A DNA stretch of 64,000 bases from Micromonospora matsumotoense (GTDB lineage: Bacteria; Actinomycetota; Actinomycetes; Mycobacteriales; Micromonosporaceae). The translations under genes were made by a program, and so were the position numbers. The stretch covers positions 62,001 through 126,000 of the forward strand of contig NZ_FMCU01000009.1 of assembly GCF_900091525.1 (NCBI RefSeq), read 5' to 3'. Shown here one piece after another: positions 46,924 to 56,352 of this stretch (positions are counted from its first letter, which is position 1; each line of letters starts with the position of its first letter). The notes beneath the pieces are model-generated. The model was not told the DNA's origin. It was given only the letters and a program-made list of their open reading frames with translations, and ran no database searches.

Positions 46924-47487
46924 TCAGGGCACCGCGACGACCTGTGCCTCCAACTCCACCGAGCCCGGTCCCACCGCCGAGAACTCCAACCGGGTACGCC
47001 CGTCCGGCCCGGTCAGCTCCCACGCCACCAACTCGCCGTCGCAGGCCGTACGCCGTTGCTGCGGTGGATCGTCGTGCAGGATCGAGACCGACAGCGTCCC
47101 GTCCCCGGAGCAGCGGTACTGCAACAGGTGGCGTACGCCGTCGGGCGGTGACTCCCGACGCACCGGGGGCCGGCCCGCCACCAGGGTCATCCGCTCCCGC
47201 CACCAGGTGTCGGTGAACGTCGGCAGCCCCACGTCCGGGTCGCCCGAGGCACCGGGCAACTCGGACGCCTCCAGCACCCGCCCGGTCCGGATGTCGAGCA
47301 CCACCACGCGTCGGGTCGCCTCCGCACCGGTCGACGGCCTCGGCGACACCGCCGCCACCACCCCGGCCGGACCGGTCACCGGGGCGGTGGCCGACCACCA
47401 CCAGCCGCCTGCGACCAGGGCGAGCAGGGCCGCGCCGGCCAGCACCGCACCGCGCAGCCGGTCATTGCCGCCCACCTCGACCCCCAC
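46924..47487 (-). CDS. Small single-pass membrane protein, unknown
   Basis: 187 residues from GTG 47487 (GTG 47475 possible). One N-terminal helix (LAGAALLALVAGGWWWSA), extracytoplasmic domain with a Cys pair (LQYRCSGDG, RRTACDGEL) and beta-rich C-terminus (GPGSVELEAQVVAVP). No family recognised. Converges on the thioredoxin-like gene with 20 bases between. Confidence 0.6.
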   Translation of the reverse strand: MGVEVGGNDRLRGAVLAGAALLALVAGGWWWSATAPVTGPAGVVAAVSPRPSTGAEATRRVVVLDIRTGRVLEASELPGASGDPDVGLPTFTDTWWRERMTLVAGRPPVRRESPPDGVRHLLQYRCSGDGTLSVSILHDDPPQQRRTACDGELVAWELTGPDGRTRLEFSAVGPGSVELEAQVVAVP

Positions 47488-47646
47488 CCGGCGAGGGTAA
47501 CCAGGAGCCGGCGGCGGCGCTCGGCGCAGCGCCGACCCAACTGGCCCTGACCAGGTAATATGCCTCAGTCGGGACCGTGCGGGTGACCCGGGGCCGGACC
47601 CGGGACGGCGGCCGGTCGGCAGCCGGGTCGACGGGCCCCACGCGGA

Positions 47647-48708
47647 TCAGGACCGGCGTTCGAGGAGAGCGGCGTAGAGGGTCAGTCCCGGGCCGAAGGC
47701 GAGCAGCACGATCCACCGGGGTGGCACCGCCGCCCGGAACAACCGGTCCAGGATCAGCAGCACGGTGGGTGACGAACAGTTGCCGTGCTCGTCGAGGACC
47801 GCCCGGGAGGCCGCCAGGGCGTCGGCGGGCAGGGTCAGCTCCCGCTCCACCACGTTCAGGATGCGCGGTCCCCCCGGGTGCACCGCCCAGCCGTCGACCT
47901 CGGCGATCGTCGTGCCGTGCCGGGCCAGCAGGCCGTCCACCAGCCCCCGGACATGCGCCGAGAGCACCTGCGGCACCTTCGGCGACAGACCCATCCGGAA
48001 ACCGGTGTCGGTGACGTCCCAGGTCATGTGGTCGGCGGTCGAGGTGTCGGTGACCGAGGCGACCTCGCGCAACGCGTACCCCTGGGGGGTGGTCTCCGTC
48101 CCCGGGACCAGCACGGTGGCCACCGCCGCGTCGGAGAACAGGGCGTGCGAGACGATCTGCTGGGTGTCCATCCGGGCCGACGCCGGCTGGATGTGCAGGC
48201 TGGTCAGCTCGGCGCAGAGCAGCAGCGCCGGCCGGCCCCGCGCGGTCACGAAGTCGCCCGCCGCGCCCAACCCCGGCAGCGCCGCGTAACAGCCCATGTG
48301 CCCGACGAACATCCGCTGGGTGTCCGGCGCCATGCCCAGGTCACGGGCGAGCAGGATGTCCAGCCCCGGGGTGGCGTACCCGGTGCAGGAGCAGACCACG
48401 AACAGACCGAGGTCACCCGCCGCGAGCCCGGCGGCGGTCAACGCCCGCCCGACCGCCTCCTTGCCCAGCGACAGGGCCTCCACCTGGTAACGCCGCATCC
48501 GCCGGCCGGTCGGCCAGTCGGAGACGTCCTCCAGCAACGGGTTGACCGCCGCCTGCCGGTGGGACACCCCCGAGTTGGCGAAGATCCGCTCGGCCAGTGC
48601 CCGGGTGGGACCCGAGAAGTGCTTCGCGAAGTAACCCGCCCAGAGTTCGTCCTGACGGGCCCCGGGCGGCTGCGCCGTACCCAGCCCCGCGATCAACGGC
48701 ACGGCCAT
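47647..48708 (-). CDS. Type III polyketide synthase (chalcone synthase-like)
   Basis: 353 residues from ATG 48708. Catalytic triad visible: Cys140 (GHMGCYAALPGL), His277 (WAVHPGGPRIL), Asn310 (HGNCSSPT). Thiolase fold complete, length normal. Condenses an acyl-CoA starter with malonyl-CoA extenders to give a pyrone, resorcinol or similar. Starter not predictable by eye. Last gene of a methyltransferase-dehydrogenase-PKS unit, with a UbiA gene divergent, so the product may be methylated and prenylated. Confidence 0.93.
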   Translation of the reverse strand: MAVPLIAGLGTAQPPGARQDELWAGYFAKHFSGPTRALAERIFANSGVSHRQAAVNPLLEDVSDWPTGRRMRRYQVEALSLGKEAVGRALTAAGLAAGDLGLFVVCSCTGYATPGLDILLARDLGMAPDTQRMFVGHMGCYAALPGLGAAGDFVTARGRPALLLCAELTSLHIQPASARMDTQQIVSHALFSDAAVATVLVPGTETTPQGYALREVASVTDTSTADHMTWDVTDTGFRMGLSPKVPQVLSAHVRGLVDGLLARHGTTIAEVDGWAVHPGGPRILNVVERELTLPADALAASRAVLDEHGNCSSPTVLLILDRLFRAAVPPRWIVLLAFGPGLTLYAALLERRS

Positions 48709-48766
48709 CTGTCCCCACCTCTCGTCCACACTGCCCGTCCGGCGGCCACCCCGACCTCCGTCACCC

Positions 48767-49933
48767 TCACCAACGAGGGGCCGTTCCGTCGCGGTCCGGG
48801 TCACCCCCGAGCACCGCCACCCCGAGCCAGTCGGCGCACACGTCCGAGGTCGCCGGGTGCAGCGAGCCGCAGCGGGCGTCCCGGTAGAGCCGTTCCAGCG
48901 GATGCCCCCGGCGGGTCGCCGAGGTGCCGGCCGCCTCCAGCATGGAGGCCGCCACCTCCGCCGCCGTGCTGCCGGCGAGCAGTTTGGCCCGCCACACCCA
49001 CCGGTTGGTCTCCGCGTCGCCGGGGGCGTCGTCGACCCGGCGGGCCGCCTCGGCCACCACCAGCTGCGCCGCCGCCACCGCCGCGTCCGCCCGACCGAGC
49101 CGGGCCCGGACCGCCGGCAGGCCGCCGAGGTCCCGCGCGTTGAGGTGCTCGGCCGCGGCGTCCACCGCGGCCCGGGCCACCCCCACGTAGACGGCGGCGT
49201 AGCTGGCCACCAGCCAGTGCGGCATGAGCTGGGCGACCACCAGGGCCAGCCCCTCCACGCCACCGAGCAGCCGGTCCGCCGGCACCGTCACGTCCAGGTG
49301 CAGGTCGTGCGACGAGGTGGCCCGCATGCCCAGGGCGTCCCAGGTCGGCTCCACGGTCACCCCCTCCCCGGCGCGCACCAGGAACTGGGAGACCACCGCC
49401 GGGTCGGCGGCGCTGCGGGCGGCCACCAGGTAGCCGTCGGCGTGACCGGCCCCGGAGCAGAACGTCTTGCTCCCCTTGATCCGCCAACCGCCGTCGACCG
49501 GCTCGTAGACCGTGCTGAGCCGGGACAACCGGGCCCCCGCGCCGCGTTCGCTCATCGCCACCGCGTACCAGGCGCCCTCGGCCGCCGCCCGGAGCAGCCG
49601 GTCCCGGGCCACCAACGCCTCGTCCGGTACGCCCAGCGCCTCGGCCAACTCCTCGGTGACCGCGCCGAGCGCGCCGGTGACCGAGGCGTGCATGTTGAAC
49701 ACCAGCGCGGTCGCGCCGTTGCCCCGGGCCAGCTCGGTGGCGACCGCCGCGTACCCGGCGAAGGAGGCGTCCGCGCCGCCCAGCCCGGCCGGGACCATCA
49801 GCCCGAACAGCCCCGACTCCCGCAGGTCGGCGAAGTCGTCGGCCGGGAACGTGCCGTCCCGGTCGTGTCCGGCCGCCCGCGCGGCGAACCTCGGCGCCAA
49901 CCGGCGGGCCGCCGCCAGAGCGTCCACAGTCAT
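48767..49933 (-). CDS. Acyl-CoA dehydrogenase family protein in the type III PKS locus
   Basis: 388 residues from ATG 49933 (AAGGGGA upstream). ACAD layout: N-terminal helices, FAD-binding middle domain (WYAVAMSERGAGARL, IKGSKTFCSGAGHADGYLV, MRATSSHDLHLDVTVPADRLL), C-terminal helical bundle. The usual catalytic Glu region is not conserved clearly, so it may be a flavin monooxygenase or oxidase of the ACAD fold (like DszC or HpaB-related) rather than a beta-oxidation enzyme. Sits 58 bases upstream of the PKS gene. Confidence 0.88.
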   Translation of the reverse strand: MTVDALAAARRLAPRFAARAAGHDRDGTFPADDFADLRESGLFGLMVPAGLGGADASFAGYAAVATELARGNGATALVFNMHASVTGALGAVTEELAEALGVPDEALVARDRLLRAAAEGAWYAVAMSERGAGARLSRLSTVYEPVDGGWRIKGSKTFCSGAGHADGYLVAARSAADPAVVSQFLVRAGEGVTVEPTWDALGMRATSSHDLHLDVTVPADRLLGGVEGLALVVAQLMPHWLVASYAAVYVGVARAAVDAAAEHLNARDLGGLPAVRARLGRADAAVAAAQLVVAEAARRVDDAPGDAETNRWVWRAKLLAGSTAAEVAASMLEAAGTSATRRGHPLERLYRDARCGSLHPATSDVCADWLGVAVLGGDPDRDGTAPRW

Positions 49934-49977
49934 TCGGTCCCCTTCCTGGGTGTTCCTGGTACCCCGAGCCGGGGCGA

Positions 49978-50736
49978 CTACCCGTGTCGGACCCCCCGGC
50001 CCTGGTAGAGCACCGCCGTGGACCAGGTCGGTCGGATCATGGGCCCGCCGGGGCGTGCGCCGCGACCGGCACCGCCACCGGTACGCCGCGCCAACCAGCC
50101 CAGCGTCCCCCACAGGTCCGGTCGCACGCCTCTGACCCGCAGGGCGACACCGTGCCGGGCGCACTCGGCGACCAACTCACGGTCGTCCACGAACAACCGT
50201 GGGTCGTGGATGCCCCGGGGCACGGCGGGCAGCCGTTCACCCACCTCGACCGCGATCAGCCGGGCCAGCACGGTGTCGTTGAGGGTGTCCAGCACCAGCA
50301 GCCCACCGGGGCGCAGCAGGCGGCACGCCTCGCCGACCGCGGCCCGCCAGTCGGGCACGTGCTCCAGCACCTCACCGGCCGCCACCACGTCGGCGCAACC
50401 ATCGGCGAGCGGCACCGCCGTGACGTCACCGGCGAGCGCGGTCACCCCGTGCGCCGCCGCCTGCTCCAGGGCCGACCGGGTGAGGTCCACCCCGACGTGC
50501 CGGTAGCCCTTGCCGACCAGGTGCGGGGCCATCAGTCCGGCGCCGCAGCCCAGGTCGACCAGGAGTGCGCCGGGTCGGGTCGTCGGCGGAACCAGGGCCG
50601 CGCGGGCCCGGGCCAGCCAGTGCAGCATCGCGAAGGCGCCGTCGGGTCGCCACCACTCGCCGGCCAGGTCGTCGTACTGGCGGGGATCGTTGGGGGGCAG
50701 CACCCGGGCACCATTGGACACCGGACCGTCACGCAT
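49978..50736 (-). CDS. SAM-dependent methyltransferase, UbiG-like
   Basis: 252 residues. Resembles UbiG (3-demethylubiquinone O-methyltransferase): YDDLAGEWWRPDGAFAMLHWL near the start, then VDLGCGAGLMAPHLVGKGYRHVGVDL (motif I), VTAVPLADGCADVVAAGEVLEHV and LRPGGLLVLDTLN. First gene of the operon and divergent from the UbiA gene (46 bases apart). Likely O-methylates a phenolic or quinone ring made by this locus. Confidence 0.92.
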   Translation of the reverse strand: MRDGPVSNGARVLPPNDPRQYDDLAGEWWRPDGAFAMLHWLARARAALVPPTTRPGALLVDLGCGAGLMAPHLVGKGYRHVGVDLTRSALEQAAAHGVTALAGDVTAVPLADGCADVVAAGEVLEHVPDWRAAVGEACRLLRPGGLLVLDTLNDTVLARLIAVEVGERLPAVPRGIHDPRLFVDDRELVAECARHGVALRVRGVRPDLWGTLGWLARRTGGGAGRGARPGGPMIRPTWSTAVLYQGRGVRHG

Positions 50737-50782
50737 GGCATCGAGCGTGGCACGACCGGCCGGTAACGACCAGACTTCCCTT

Positions 50783-51622
50783 ATGTCGAGGACGGTGTTA
50801 GGGCTGGTCAGAGCGAGTCATCCGGAACCCGGTCTGGCAGTGACCACGGTGGCCGGGCTGCTCGCCGTCGGGGTCGGCCACCGTCCGGCCGGGACGGTCG
50901 CCGTGGTGCTCACCGTGCTGGCCAGTCAGCTCGCCGTCGGCTGGACCAACGACGCGGTGGACGCCGGCCGGGACGCCACGGTGGGGCGTCCCGACAAGCC
51001 GGTCGCCGCCGGGGCGGTGGGCCGCCGGACGGTGGCGGTGGCCGCCCTGCTGGCCGCGCTCGTTACCCCACTGCTGGCGCTGACCACCAACCCCGTCGCC
51101 GCGTTCTGGTACACCCTCGGCCTGGTGTCGGCGCTGCTCTACGACTGGCCGCTGAAGTCCACCCCGGTCTCGGTGCTGCCCTACGCCGTCTCCTTCGGCA
51201 CGCTGCCCGCCTTCGTGGTCCTCGCCCTGCCGGGGGCACCCACTCCACCGGTCTGGCTGGTCGTCGCGGGGGCCTGCCTGGGTGCCGGCGCGCACTTCGC
51301 CAACGTGCTGCCCGACCTGGCCGACGACGCCCGGACCGGGGTGCGCGGGCTGCCGCACCTGCTCGGCGCGACCGGGAGCCGGCTGGCCGCCGCCGGGCTG
51401 CTGTTCGCCGCCACCGTCGCCCTGGTTCTCGGGCCACCCGGGCCGCCGTCGTGGGTCGGCTGGTCGGCCGTCGCGGCGGCCGTCGCGGTGCCGGCCATCG
51501 GCTGGTACGCGGGCCGCGCCGCCACCCGCCGCGACGGTCGCTCGGTGGCCGCCTTCCGGGCGGTGCTGGTGGTGGCCCTGATCGATGTAGTGCTGCTGGT
51601 GGCGAGCGGTCGGGTGGTCTGA
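50783..51622 (+). CDS. UbiA-family prenyltransferase
   Basis: 279 residues from ATG 50783. Eight or nine hydrophobic helices with the two Asp-rich motifs: NDAVDAGRDATVGRPDKP and NVLPDLADDARTG. Integral membrane enzyme transferring a prenyl chain to an aromatic acceptor. Divergent partner of the methyltransferase-ACAD-PKS operon. Acceptor may be the polyketide; involvement in menaquinone synthesis is the alternative, though no men genes are near. Confidence 0.9.
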   Translation: MSRTVLGLVRASHPEPGLAVTTVAGLLAVGVGHRPAGTVAVVLTVLASQLAVGWTNDAVDAGRDATVGRPDKPVAAGAVGRRTVAVAALLAALVTPLLALTTNPVAAFWYTLGLVSALLYDWPLKSTPVSVLPYAVSFGTLPAFVVLALPGAPTPPVWLVVAGACLGAGAHFANVLPDLADDARTGVRGLPHLLGATGSRLAAAGLLFAATVALVLGPPGPPSWVGWSAVAAAVAVPAIGWYAGRAATRRDGRSVAAFRAVLVVALIDVVLLVASGRVV

Positions 51623-51763
51623 CCGGCACCCGCCCGGGTGGCGGCGCCGGGTCCGTGTGCGGCCCTCGATGAGCCCCAACTACCCTGGAGCGCGGTCTGC
51701 GCGGGTATGACCACCCCGGCCCCGGGTCCGCACCGGGTGGGGATCGTGACGAGGAGGACCGAC

Positions 51764-52576
51764 GTGACGCGCTCGATCAGGGGTTCCCGGCGGGCCACCC
51801 TGCTGTCCGGCCTGGTGGGGGCGACCGCCCTGCTGGCCACGGGCTGCGGGGCGGGCCAGGTGTCCGAGACCGCCAACAAGCAGCCGTCGGTCCAGGGTGT
51901 GAACGTCCAGACGTCGGACAACGCGTACAAGGTGCGCGGCCTCTACGTCGAGTACCCGGGTGAGAGCGGCCTCGCCTCCGGCGCGAACGCCGCGCTCAAC
52001 ACGGTGATCTACAACGACACGCGGGAACCGGTCACCGTCACCGTCACCACCGACAGCGCCCGGCAGATCGTGCTCACCGGTGCCGCCGGCTCGGCCAGCC
52101 CGTCCGGCTCGGCCTACCCGTCGGGCAGCGCCTCGCCGTCGGGCAGCGCCTCCCCCGCGGAGGGCGTCTCGCCGTCCGGCGACGCTTCCCCGTCCGGCGA
52201 CGCCTCGCCGTCCGAGGGTGCCTCCCCCTCCAGCGACGCCTCCCCGTCGGGGGATGCATCGCCGTCCGAGGGTGCCTCGCCGTCGGCCAGTCCGTCCGCG
52301 CCGGCCGGTCAGCCGGCCCGGATCGAGATCCCGGCTCTCAGTTACGTGCAGCTCAACGTGCAGAACGGCCGGCACCTCCAGCTCGTCGGGCTGAACGAGG
52401 CGCTGCGCACCGGCCAGCAGGTCAACCTGACCTTCGACTTCGGCGGCGGCCGTACCGTCAGCACCCCCGTGCCGGTCGGTGTGCCGCTGAGCCCGGCTCC
52501 CCCGGCCTCCCCGATCGTGCACCGTGAGGGTGGCGAGGAGAGCGGCCAGGAGGGCAGCTCCGGCCACGGCGGCTGA
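51764..52576 (+). CDS. Putative lipoprotein with Ser/Pro repeat region
   Basis: 270 residues from GTG 51764 (GAGGAGG upstream). Twin-arginine-like basic start, then LLSGLVGATALLATGCGAG lipobox. Residues 30-105 form a beta domain (VRGLYVEYPGE, NTVIYNDTREPVTVTVTTD) of the copper-chaperone/PCu(A)C-like or DUF kind; then about 60 residues of SPSGDASPSEGAS repeats; then IEIPALSYVQLNVQNGRHLQLVGL, closing the domain. Repeats split the domain, so it is probably an expanded loop. Role unknown. Confidence 0.75.
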   Translation: MTRSIRGSRRATLLSGLVGATALLATGCGAGQVSETANKQPSVQGVNVQTSDNAYKVRGLYVEYPGESGLASGANAALNTVIYNDTREPVTVTVTTDSARQIVLTGAAGSASPSGSAYPSGSASPSGSASPAEGVSPSGDASPSGDASPSEGASPSSDASPSGDASPSEGASPSASPSAPAGQPARIEIPALSYVQLNVQNGRHLQLVGLNEALRTGQQVNLTFDFGGGRTVSTPVPVGVPLSPAPPASPIVHREGGEESGQEGSSGHGG

Positions 52577-52596
52577 CCCGGAGACCCGCACCACCG

Positions 52597-52632
52597 ACAC
52601 CGCCGGCGTGGCGACGACCACGCCGGCGGTGT
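52597..52632 (+). terminator. Intrinsic terminator before radA
   Basis: Perfect 15-base stem (ACACCGCCGGCGTGG) with a six-base loop and a following TTT run, 20 bases after the lipoprotein stop. It separates the lipoprotein from radA. Confidence 0.9.
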
Positions 52633-52663
52633 TTTCGTCACCGGTGGGGGTTAGCGTCCTGGG

Positions 52664-54115
52664 GTGACCACCCCCCGATCGACTCCCGCCCGTGGTGCGT
52701 CCGGCGCGTCCCGGGGCCGGGCCGCCCGTGAGCCCCGCCCCGCCTACGAGTGCGACGCCTGTGGTCACCAGCCGCCCAAGTGGGTGGGACGCTGCCCGGA
52801 GTGCGGCGAGTGGGGTTCGGTGGTCGAGTGCACGGTCACCGGCCCGGTCGTCTCCGGCCGGGTGGTCAGCTCCCGGATGCCCGCCGAGCCGGCCCGGCCG
52901 ATCGCCACGATCAGCGCGGCGCCGGCGCGGGCCCGACCCACCGGGGTCAGCGAACTCGACCGGGTCCTCGGCGGCGGTCTGGTACCCGGCGCGGTGGTCC
53001 TGCTCGCCGGTGAGCCGGGGGTGGGCAAGTCCACCCTGCTGCTCGACGTGGCGCAGCAGTGGGCGGCCACCGCCGGCAGCCCGTCGCTGGTGGTCAGCGG
53101 CGAGGAGTCGGTCAGCCAGGTCCGGCTGCGCGCCGAGCGGATGGGCGCCCTGCACGAGCAGCTCTGGCTGGCCGCCGAGAGCGACCTGAGCGCCGTGCTG
53201 GGCCACCTCGACGCGGTCAAGCCGGGCCTGCTGGTCCTCGACTCGGTGCAGACCATCTCCACCACCGGCAGTGAAGGGGTGCAGGGCGGGGTGACCCAGG
53301 TGCGGGCCGTCACCGCCGCCCTGGTCGCGGTCGCCAAGGAACGCGGCATCGCCACCGTGCTGGTCGGCCACGTCACCAAGGACGGCCAGGTCGCCGGGCC
53401 CCGGGTGCTGGAGCACCTGGTCGACGTGGTGTTGCACTTCGAGGGCGACAAGCACTCCTCGCTGCGGATGGTCCGGGGCGTCAAGAACCGGTTCGGCGCG
53501 GCCGACGAGGTCGGCTGCTTCGAAATGCACGAGGGGGGCATCAGCAGCCTGGCCGACCCCTCCGGGCTCTTCCTCACCCGCTACTCCGAGCCCGTCCCGG
53601 GCACCTGCGTGACGGTGGCGATGGAGGGGCGACGGGCGCTACTGACCGAGGTGCAGGCGCTGATCGGGGCGACGGTGGCCGGCTCGCCCCGGCGTACCGT
53701 CTCGGGGCTCGACGGGGCCCGGTTGGCGATGGTGCTGGCGGTGCTCCAACGCCGCACCGAGCGACTGACCCTGCACGACCGGGAGGTCTTCGCGGCCACC
53801 GTCGGCGGCATCCGGGTGGTCGAGCCGGCCGCCGATCTCGCGGTCGCGTTGGCGGTCGCCTCCGGCGGGCTCAACCTGGCCATCGCGCCGCACCTGGTGG
53901 CGATCGGCGAGGTCGGGCTGACCGGCGAGGTACGCCGGGTCGGCGCGGTCCCCCGCCGGCTCGCCGAGGCGGCCCGGCTCGGCTTCCGGACGGCCCTCGT
54001 GCCGACCGGATGCGGCCCCGAGAGCACCGGTGCCGGCCCCGACAACATGCGGGTGATCGAGGTCACGGATGTGCGGTCGGCGCTCCAGGCGGTCGCCCGC
54101 GCATCCGTGGAGTGA
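52664..54115 (+). CDS. radA: DNA repair protein RadA
   Basis: 483 residues from GTG 52664. N-terminal C4 zinc finger (YECDACGHQPPKWVGRCPECGEW), RecA-like ATPase with Walker A (GEPGVGKSTLL), the RadA-specific VKNRFGAADEVG motif, and Lon-like C-terminal domain (VGLTGEVRRVGAVPRRLAEAARLG). Works in recombination intermediate processing. Followed by disA, the classical pairing. Confidence 0.96.
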   Translation: MTTPRSTPARGASGASRGRAAREPRPAYECDACGHQPPKWVGRCPECGEWGSVVECTVTGPVVSGRVVSSRMPAEPARPIATISAAPARARPTGVSELDRVLGGGLVPGAVVLLAGEPGVGKSTLLLDVAQQWAATAGSPSLVVSGEESVSQVRLRAERMGALHEQLWLAAESDLSAVLGHLDAVKPGLLVLDSVQTISTTGSEGVQGGVTQVRAVTAALVAVAKERGIATVLVGHVTKDGQVAGPRVLEHLVDVVLHFEGDKHSSLRMVRGVKNRFGAADEVGCFEMHEGGISSLADPSGLFLTRYSEPVPGTCVTVAMEGRRALLTEVQALIGATVAGSPRRTVSGLDGARLAMVLAVLQRRTERLTLHDREVFAATVGGIRVVEPAADLAVALAVASGGLNLAIAPHLVAIGEVGLTGEVRRVGAVPRRLAEAARLGFRTALVPTGCGPESTGAGPDNMRVIEVTDVRSALQAVARASVE

Positions 54116-54253
54116 CGGGTCGGTGGCGAACGGCCGGGGACCGGTCGGGCCATACCGGACAACGACCGCCAGGTCAGGCGGGTGGAGGAAATCCAACGCC
54201 GTGACACATCACAGTAACCACGAGAGCACCCACCGCAGGGCAGTCCGTAGACT

Positions 54254-55441
54254 GTGCGCGTGCCGACCGACCGCGACGCCGCCAAGCCTGCCGGCGCGAC
54301 GCCCCACACCCGCGCCGCCGCCGTGGGCTCGCCCACCCGTCCGATCAGCGTGAGCGTCACCGGGGCCACCGGCAGCGCCGGTGATCCGCTGCGGGCCAAC
54401 CTCGCCCTGATGGCACCCGGGACCGCCCTGCGCGACGGGCTCGAACGCATCCTGCGTGGCCGGACGGGCGCCCTGATCGTCCTCGGCTACGACAAGGTCG
54501 TCGACGGGATCTGCACCGGCGGCTTCCCGATGGACGTCGAGTTCTCGGCGACCCGGGTCCGTGAACTGTGCAAGATGGACGGCGCGGTGGTGCTCTCCAG
54601 CGACGGCACCCGGATCGTCCAGGCCGGTGTGCACCTGATGCCCGACCCGTCCATCCCCACCGAGGAGTCCGGCACCCGGCACCGCACCGCGGAGCGGGTG
54701 GCCCGACAGACCGGCTACCCGGTCATCTCGGTCAGCCAGTCGATGCGGATCATCAGCCTCTACGTCAACGGCCAACGGCACGTCCTGGACGACTCGGCGG
54801 CGATCCTCTCCCGGGCCAACCAGGCCCTGGCCACCCTGGAGCGCTACAAGCTCCGCCTCGACGAGGTCTCCGGCACCCTCTCCGCGCTGGAGATCGAGGA
54901 CCTGGTCACCGTCCGGGACGCGGTCGCCGTGGTGCAGCGGCTGGAGATGGTCCGCCGGATCGCCGACGAGATCGCCGGGTACGTGGTCGAGTTGGGCACC
55001 GACGGCCGGCTGCTCGCCCTGCAACTCGACGAGCTGATGGCGGGCGTCGACGCCGACCGTACCCTGGTCATTCGGGACTACCTGCCCACCGGCCGCAAGT
55101 CGCGCACCCTCGACGAGGCCCTGGTCGAGCTCGACCTGCTCGGCGCGACCGAACTGATCGACCTGGTCGCGGTGGCCAAGGCGATCGGTTACCCGGCCGC
55201 CTCCGACGCGCTCGACGCGGCGGTCAGCCCGCGCGGGTTCCGGCTGCTGGCCAAGGTGCCCCGGCTGCCGGTGGCCATCGTCGACCGGCTGGTGCTGCAC
55301 TTCGGCAGCCTCCAGCGGCTGCTCGGCGCCACCGTGGAGGACCTGCAGGCCGTCGAGGGGGTCGGCGACGCGCGGGCCCGGGGCGTACGGGAGGGGCTGT
55401 CCCGGTTGGCCGAGGCATCCATCCTGGAACGCTACGTCTGA
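54254..55441 (+). CDS. disA: DNA integrity scanning protein / diadenylate cyclase DisA
   Basis: 395 residues from GTG 54254 (GTG 54260 or an internal start would shorten a variable N-terminus of about 40 residues). Cyclase domain motifs DGAVVLSS (DGA) and GTRHRTAERVA (RHR) are intact, followed by a helical spine and C-terminal helix-hairpin-helix (VEDLQAVEGVGDARARGVREGL). Makes c-di-AMP from two ATP and scans DNA for branched lesions. 138 bases after radA. Confidence 0.96.
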   Translation: MRVPTDRDAAKPAGATPHTRAAAVGSPTRPISVSVTGATGSAGDPLRANLALMAPGTALRDGLERILRGRTGALIVLGYDKVVDGICTGGFPMDVEFSATRVRELCKMDGAVVLSSDGTRIVQAGVHLMPDPSIPTEESGTRHRTAERVARQTGYPVISVSQSMRIISLYVNGQRHVLDDSAAILSRANQALATLERYKLRLDEVSGTLSALEIEDLVTVRDAVAVVQRLEMVRRIADEIAGYVVELGTDGRLLALQLDELMAGVDADRTLVIRDYLPTGRKSRTLDEALVELDLLGATELIDLVAVAKAIGYPAASDALDAAVSPRGFRLLAKVPRLPVAIVDRLVLHFGSLQRLLGATVEDLQAVEGVGDARARGVREGLSRLAEASILERYV

Positions 55442-55461
55442 CCGGCGCGGTCATGGACCAG

Positions 55462-55489
55462 GCCGACCGGCTCGGGTGAGCCGGTCGGC
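55462..55489. terminator. Terminator between disA and the convergent gene
   Basis: Perfect 12-base stem (GCCGACCGGCTC) with a GGGT loop, 20 bases after the disA stop and 17 bases before the end of the convergent gene; may serve both. Confidence 0.75.
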
Positions 55490-55506
55490 ACCGGCAACAC
55501 GCCGGG

Positions 55507-56232
55507 TCAGCCGGTGACGACCAGCTTGACGGGTTCGCTCAGCTTGGTGCCCACCCGGGCGAAGACCTGGTAGTTGCCGGCCGGCGGGTTGGGGCCCGAG
55601 GCCACACCCTGGCTGCACCGGCTGGCGTCCATGCCGTTCCAGGTGAGCTGGTAGGAACGCTCGAACCCGGGGGTGAAGGACTGCACGTCGGAGCCCTTGC
55701 CCGTGCCGCAGGTGTCCGACGACCAGACCTTCTCCGCCCCGGACTTGATGAACAACTCCTGGACGTCCGCACCGACGTCCCGGTTACAGGTCCGCTGGGA
55801 CCTGTTCTTGATCTTGAGGCTCAGGTCCACCGGAGCACCCCGACGCACCTCGGCCGGGAGCGCCACCGGCGTCACCTGGACCTCACTGTCGGTGCAGGTG
55901 CCGTCGTCCACCCGGGCCGGGTTGACGGGCGGATCGGCCGGCGGAGTGCTGCTCGTGCCCGGCTCGGTGGTCAGCGCGGCCGACGAGTCCGGCGCATCGG
56001 CCGCACCGGACGGCGACGCGGACCCGGGGGTCGTCGGCGAGGCGGCCGTCGGGGAGGCCCCACCCGCCGCAGGAACCGACGGCGAGGACCCGGTACCCGA
56101 TGTGGTGCCGGTGTCCCCCGATCGGGTGCACGAGTAGAGCAGGACAATCAGGAAGAGGAGCCCTGCTCCGAGTACGACGGCGCGACGCCGCCAGTACACG
56201 GCGGAGGGCAGGGGACCGACCGTCAGACGCAT
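55507..56232 (-). CDS. Membrane-anchored secreted-domain protein, unknown
   Basis: 241 residues from ATG 56232. N-terminal helix (RAVVLGAGLLFLIVLLYSC) then a Ser/Thr/Pro/Ala linker (about 38-105) and an extracytoplasmic Ig-like domain (VQVTPVALPAEVRRGAPVDLSLKIKN, CNRDVGADVQELFI, FARVGTKLSEPVKLVVTG) with four Cys. Similar proteins lie beside disA in other actinobacteria, but no function is known. Confidence 0.7.
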   Translation of the reverse strand: MRLTVGPLPSAVYWRRRAVVLGAGLLFLIVLLYSCTRSGDTGTTSGTGSSPSVPAAGGASPTAASPTTPGSASPSGAADAPDSSAALTTEPGTSSTPPADPPVNPARVDDGTCTDSEVQVTPVALPAEVRRGAPVDLSLKIKNRSQRTCNRDVGADVQELFIKSGAEKVWSSDTCGTGKGSDVQSFTPGFERSYQLTWNGMDASRCSQGVASGPNPPAGNYQVFARVGTKLSEPVKLVVTG

Positions 56233-56352
56233 GATGCCCCCACCGTAGCGGCGCGACGCATCAGGACCGACCACGACTCGCCGGGCGTCGGCCGGCGGAC
56301 GGGAAACGACCCTCCACTCGCGACGGTCGCCCGGAATCCACGCCGACCCACG

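Noticed and set aside
47647..49263. 538-codon frame that would fuse an upstream domain to the type III PKS
   Set aside because: The upstream segment is an alternative frame of the acyl-CoA dehydrogenase gene; the PKS begins at ATG 48708 with normal family length.
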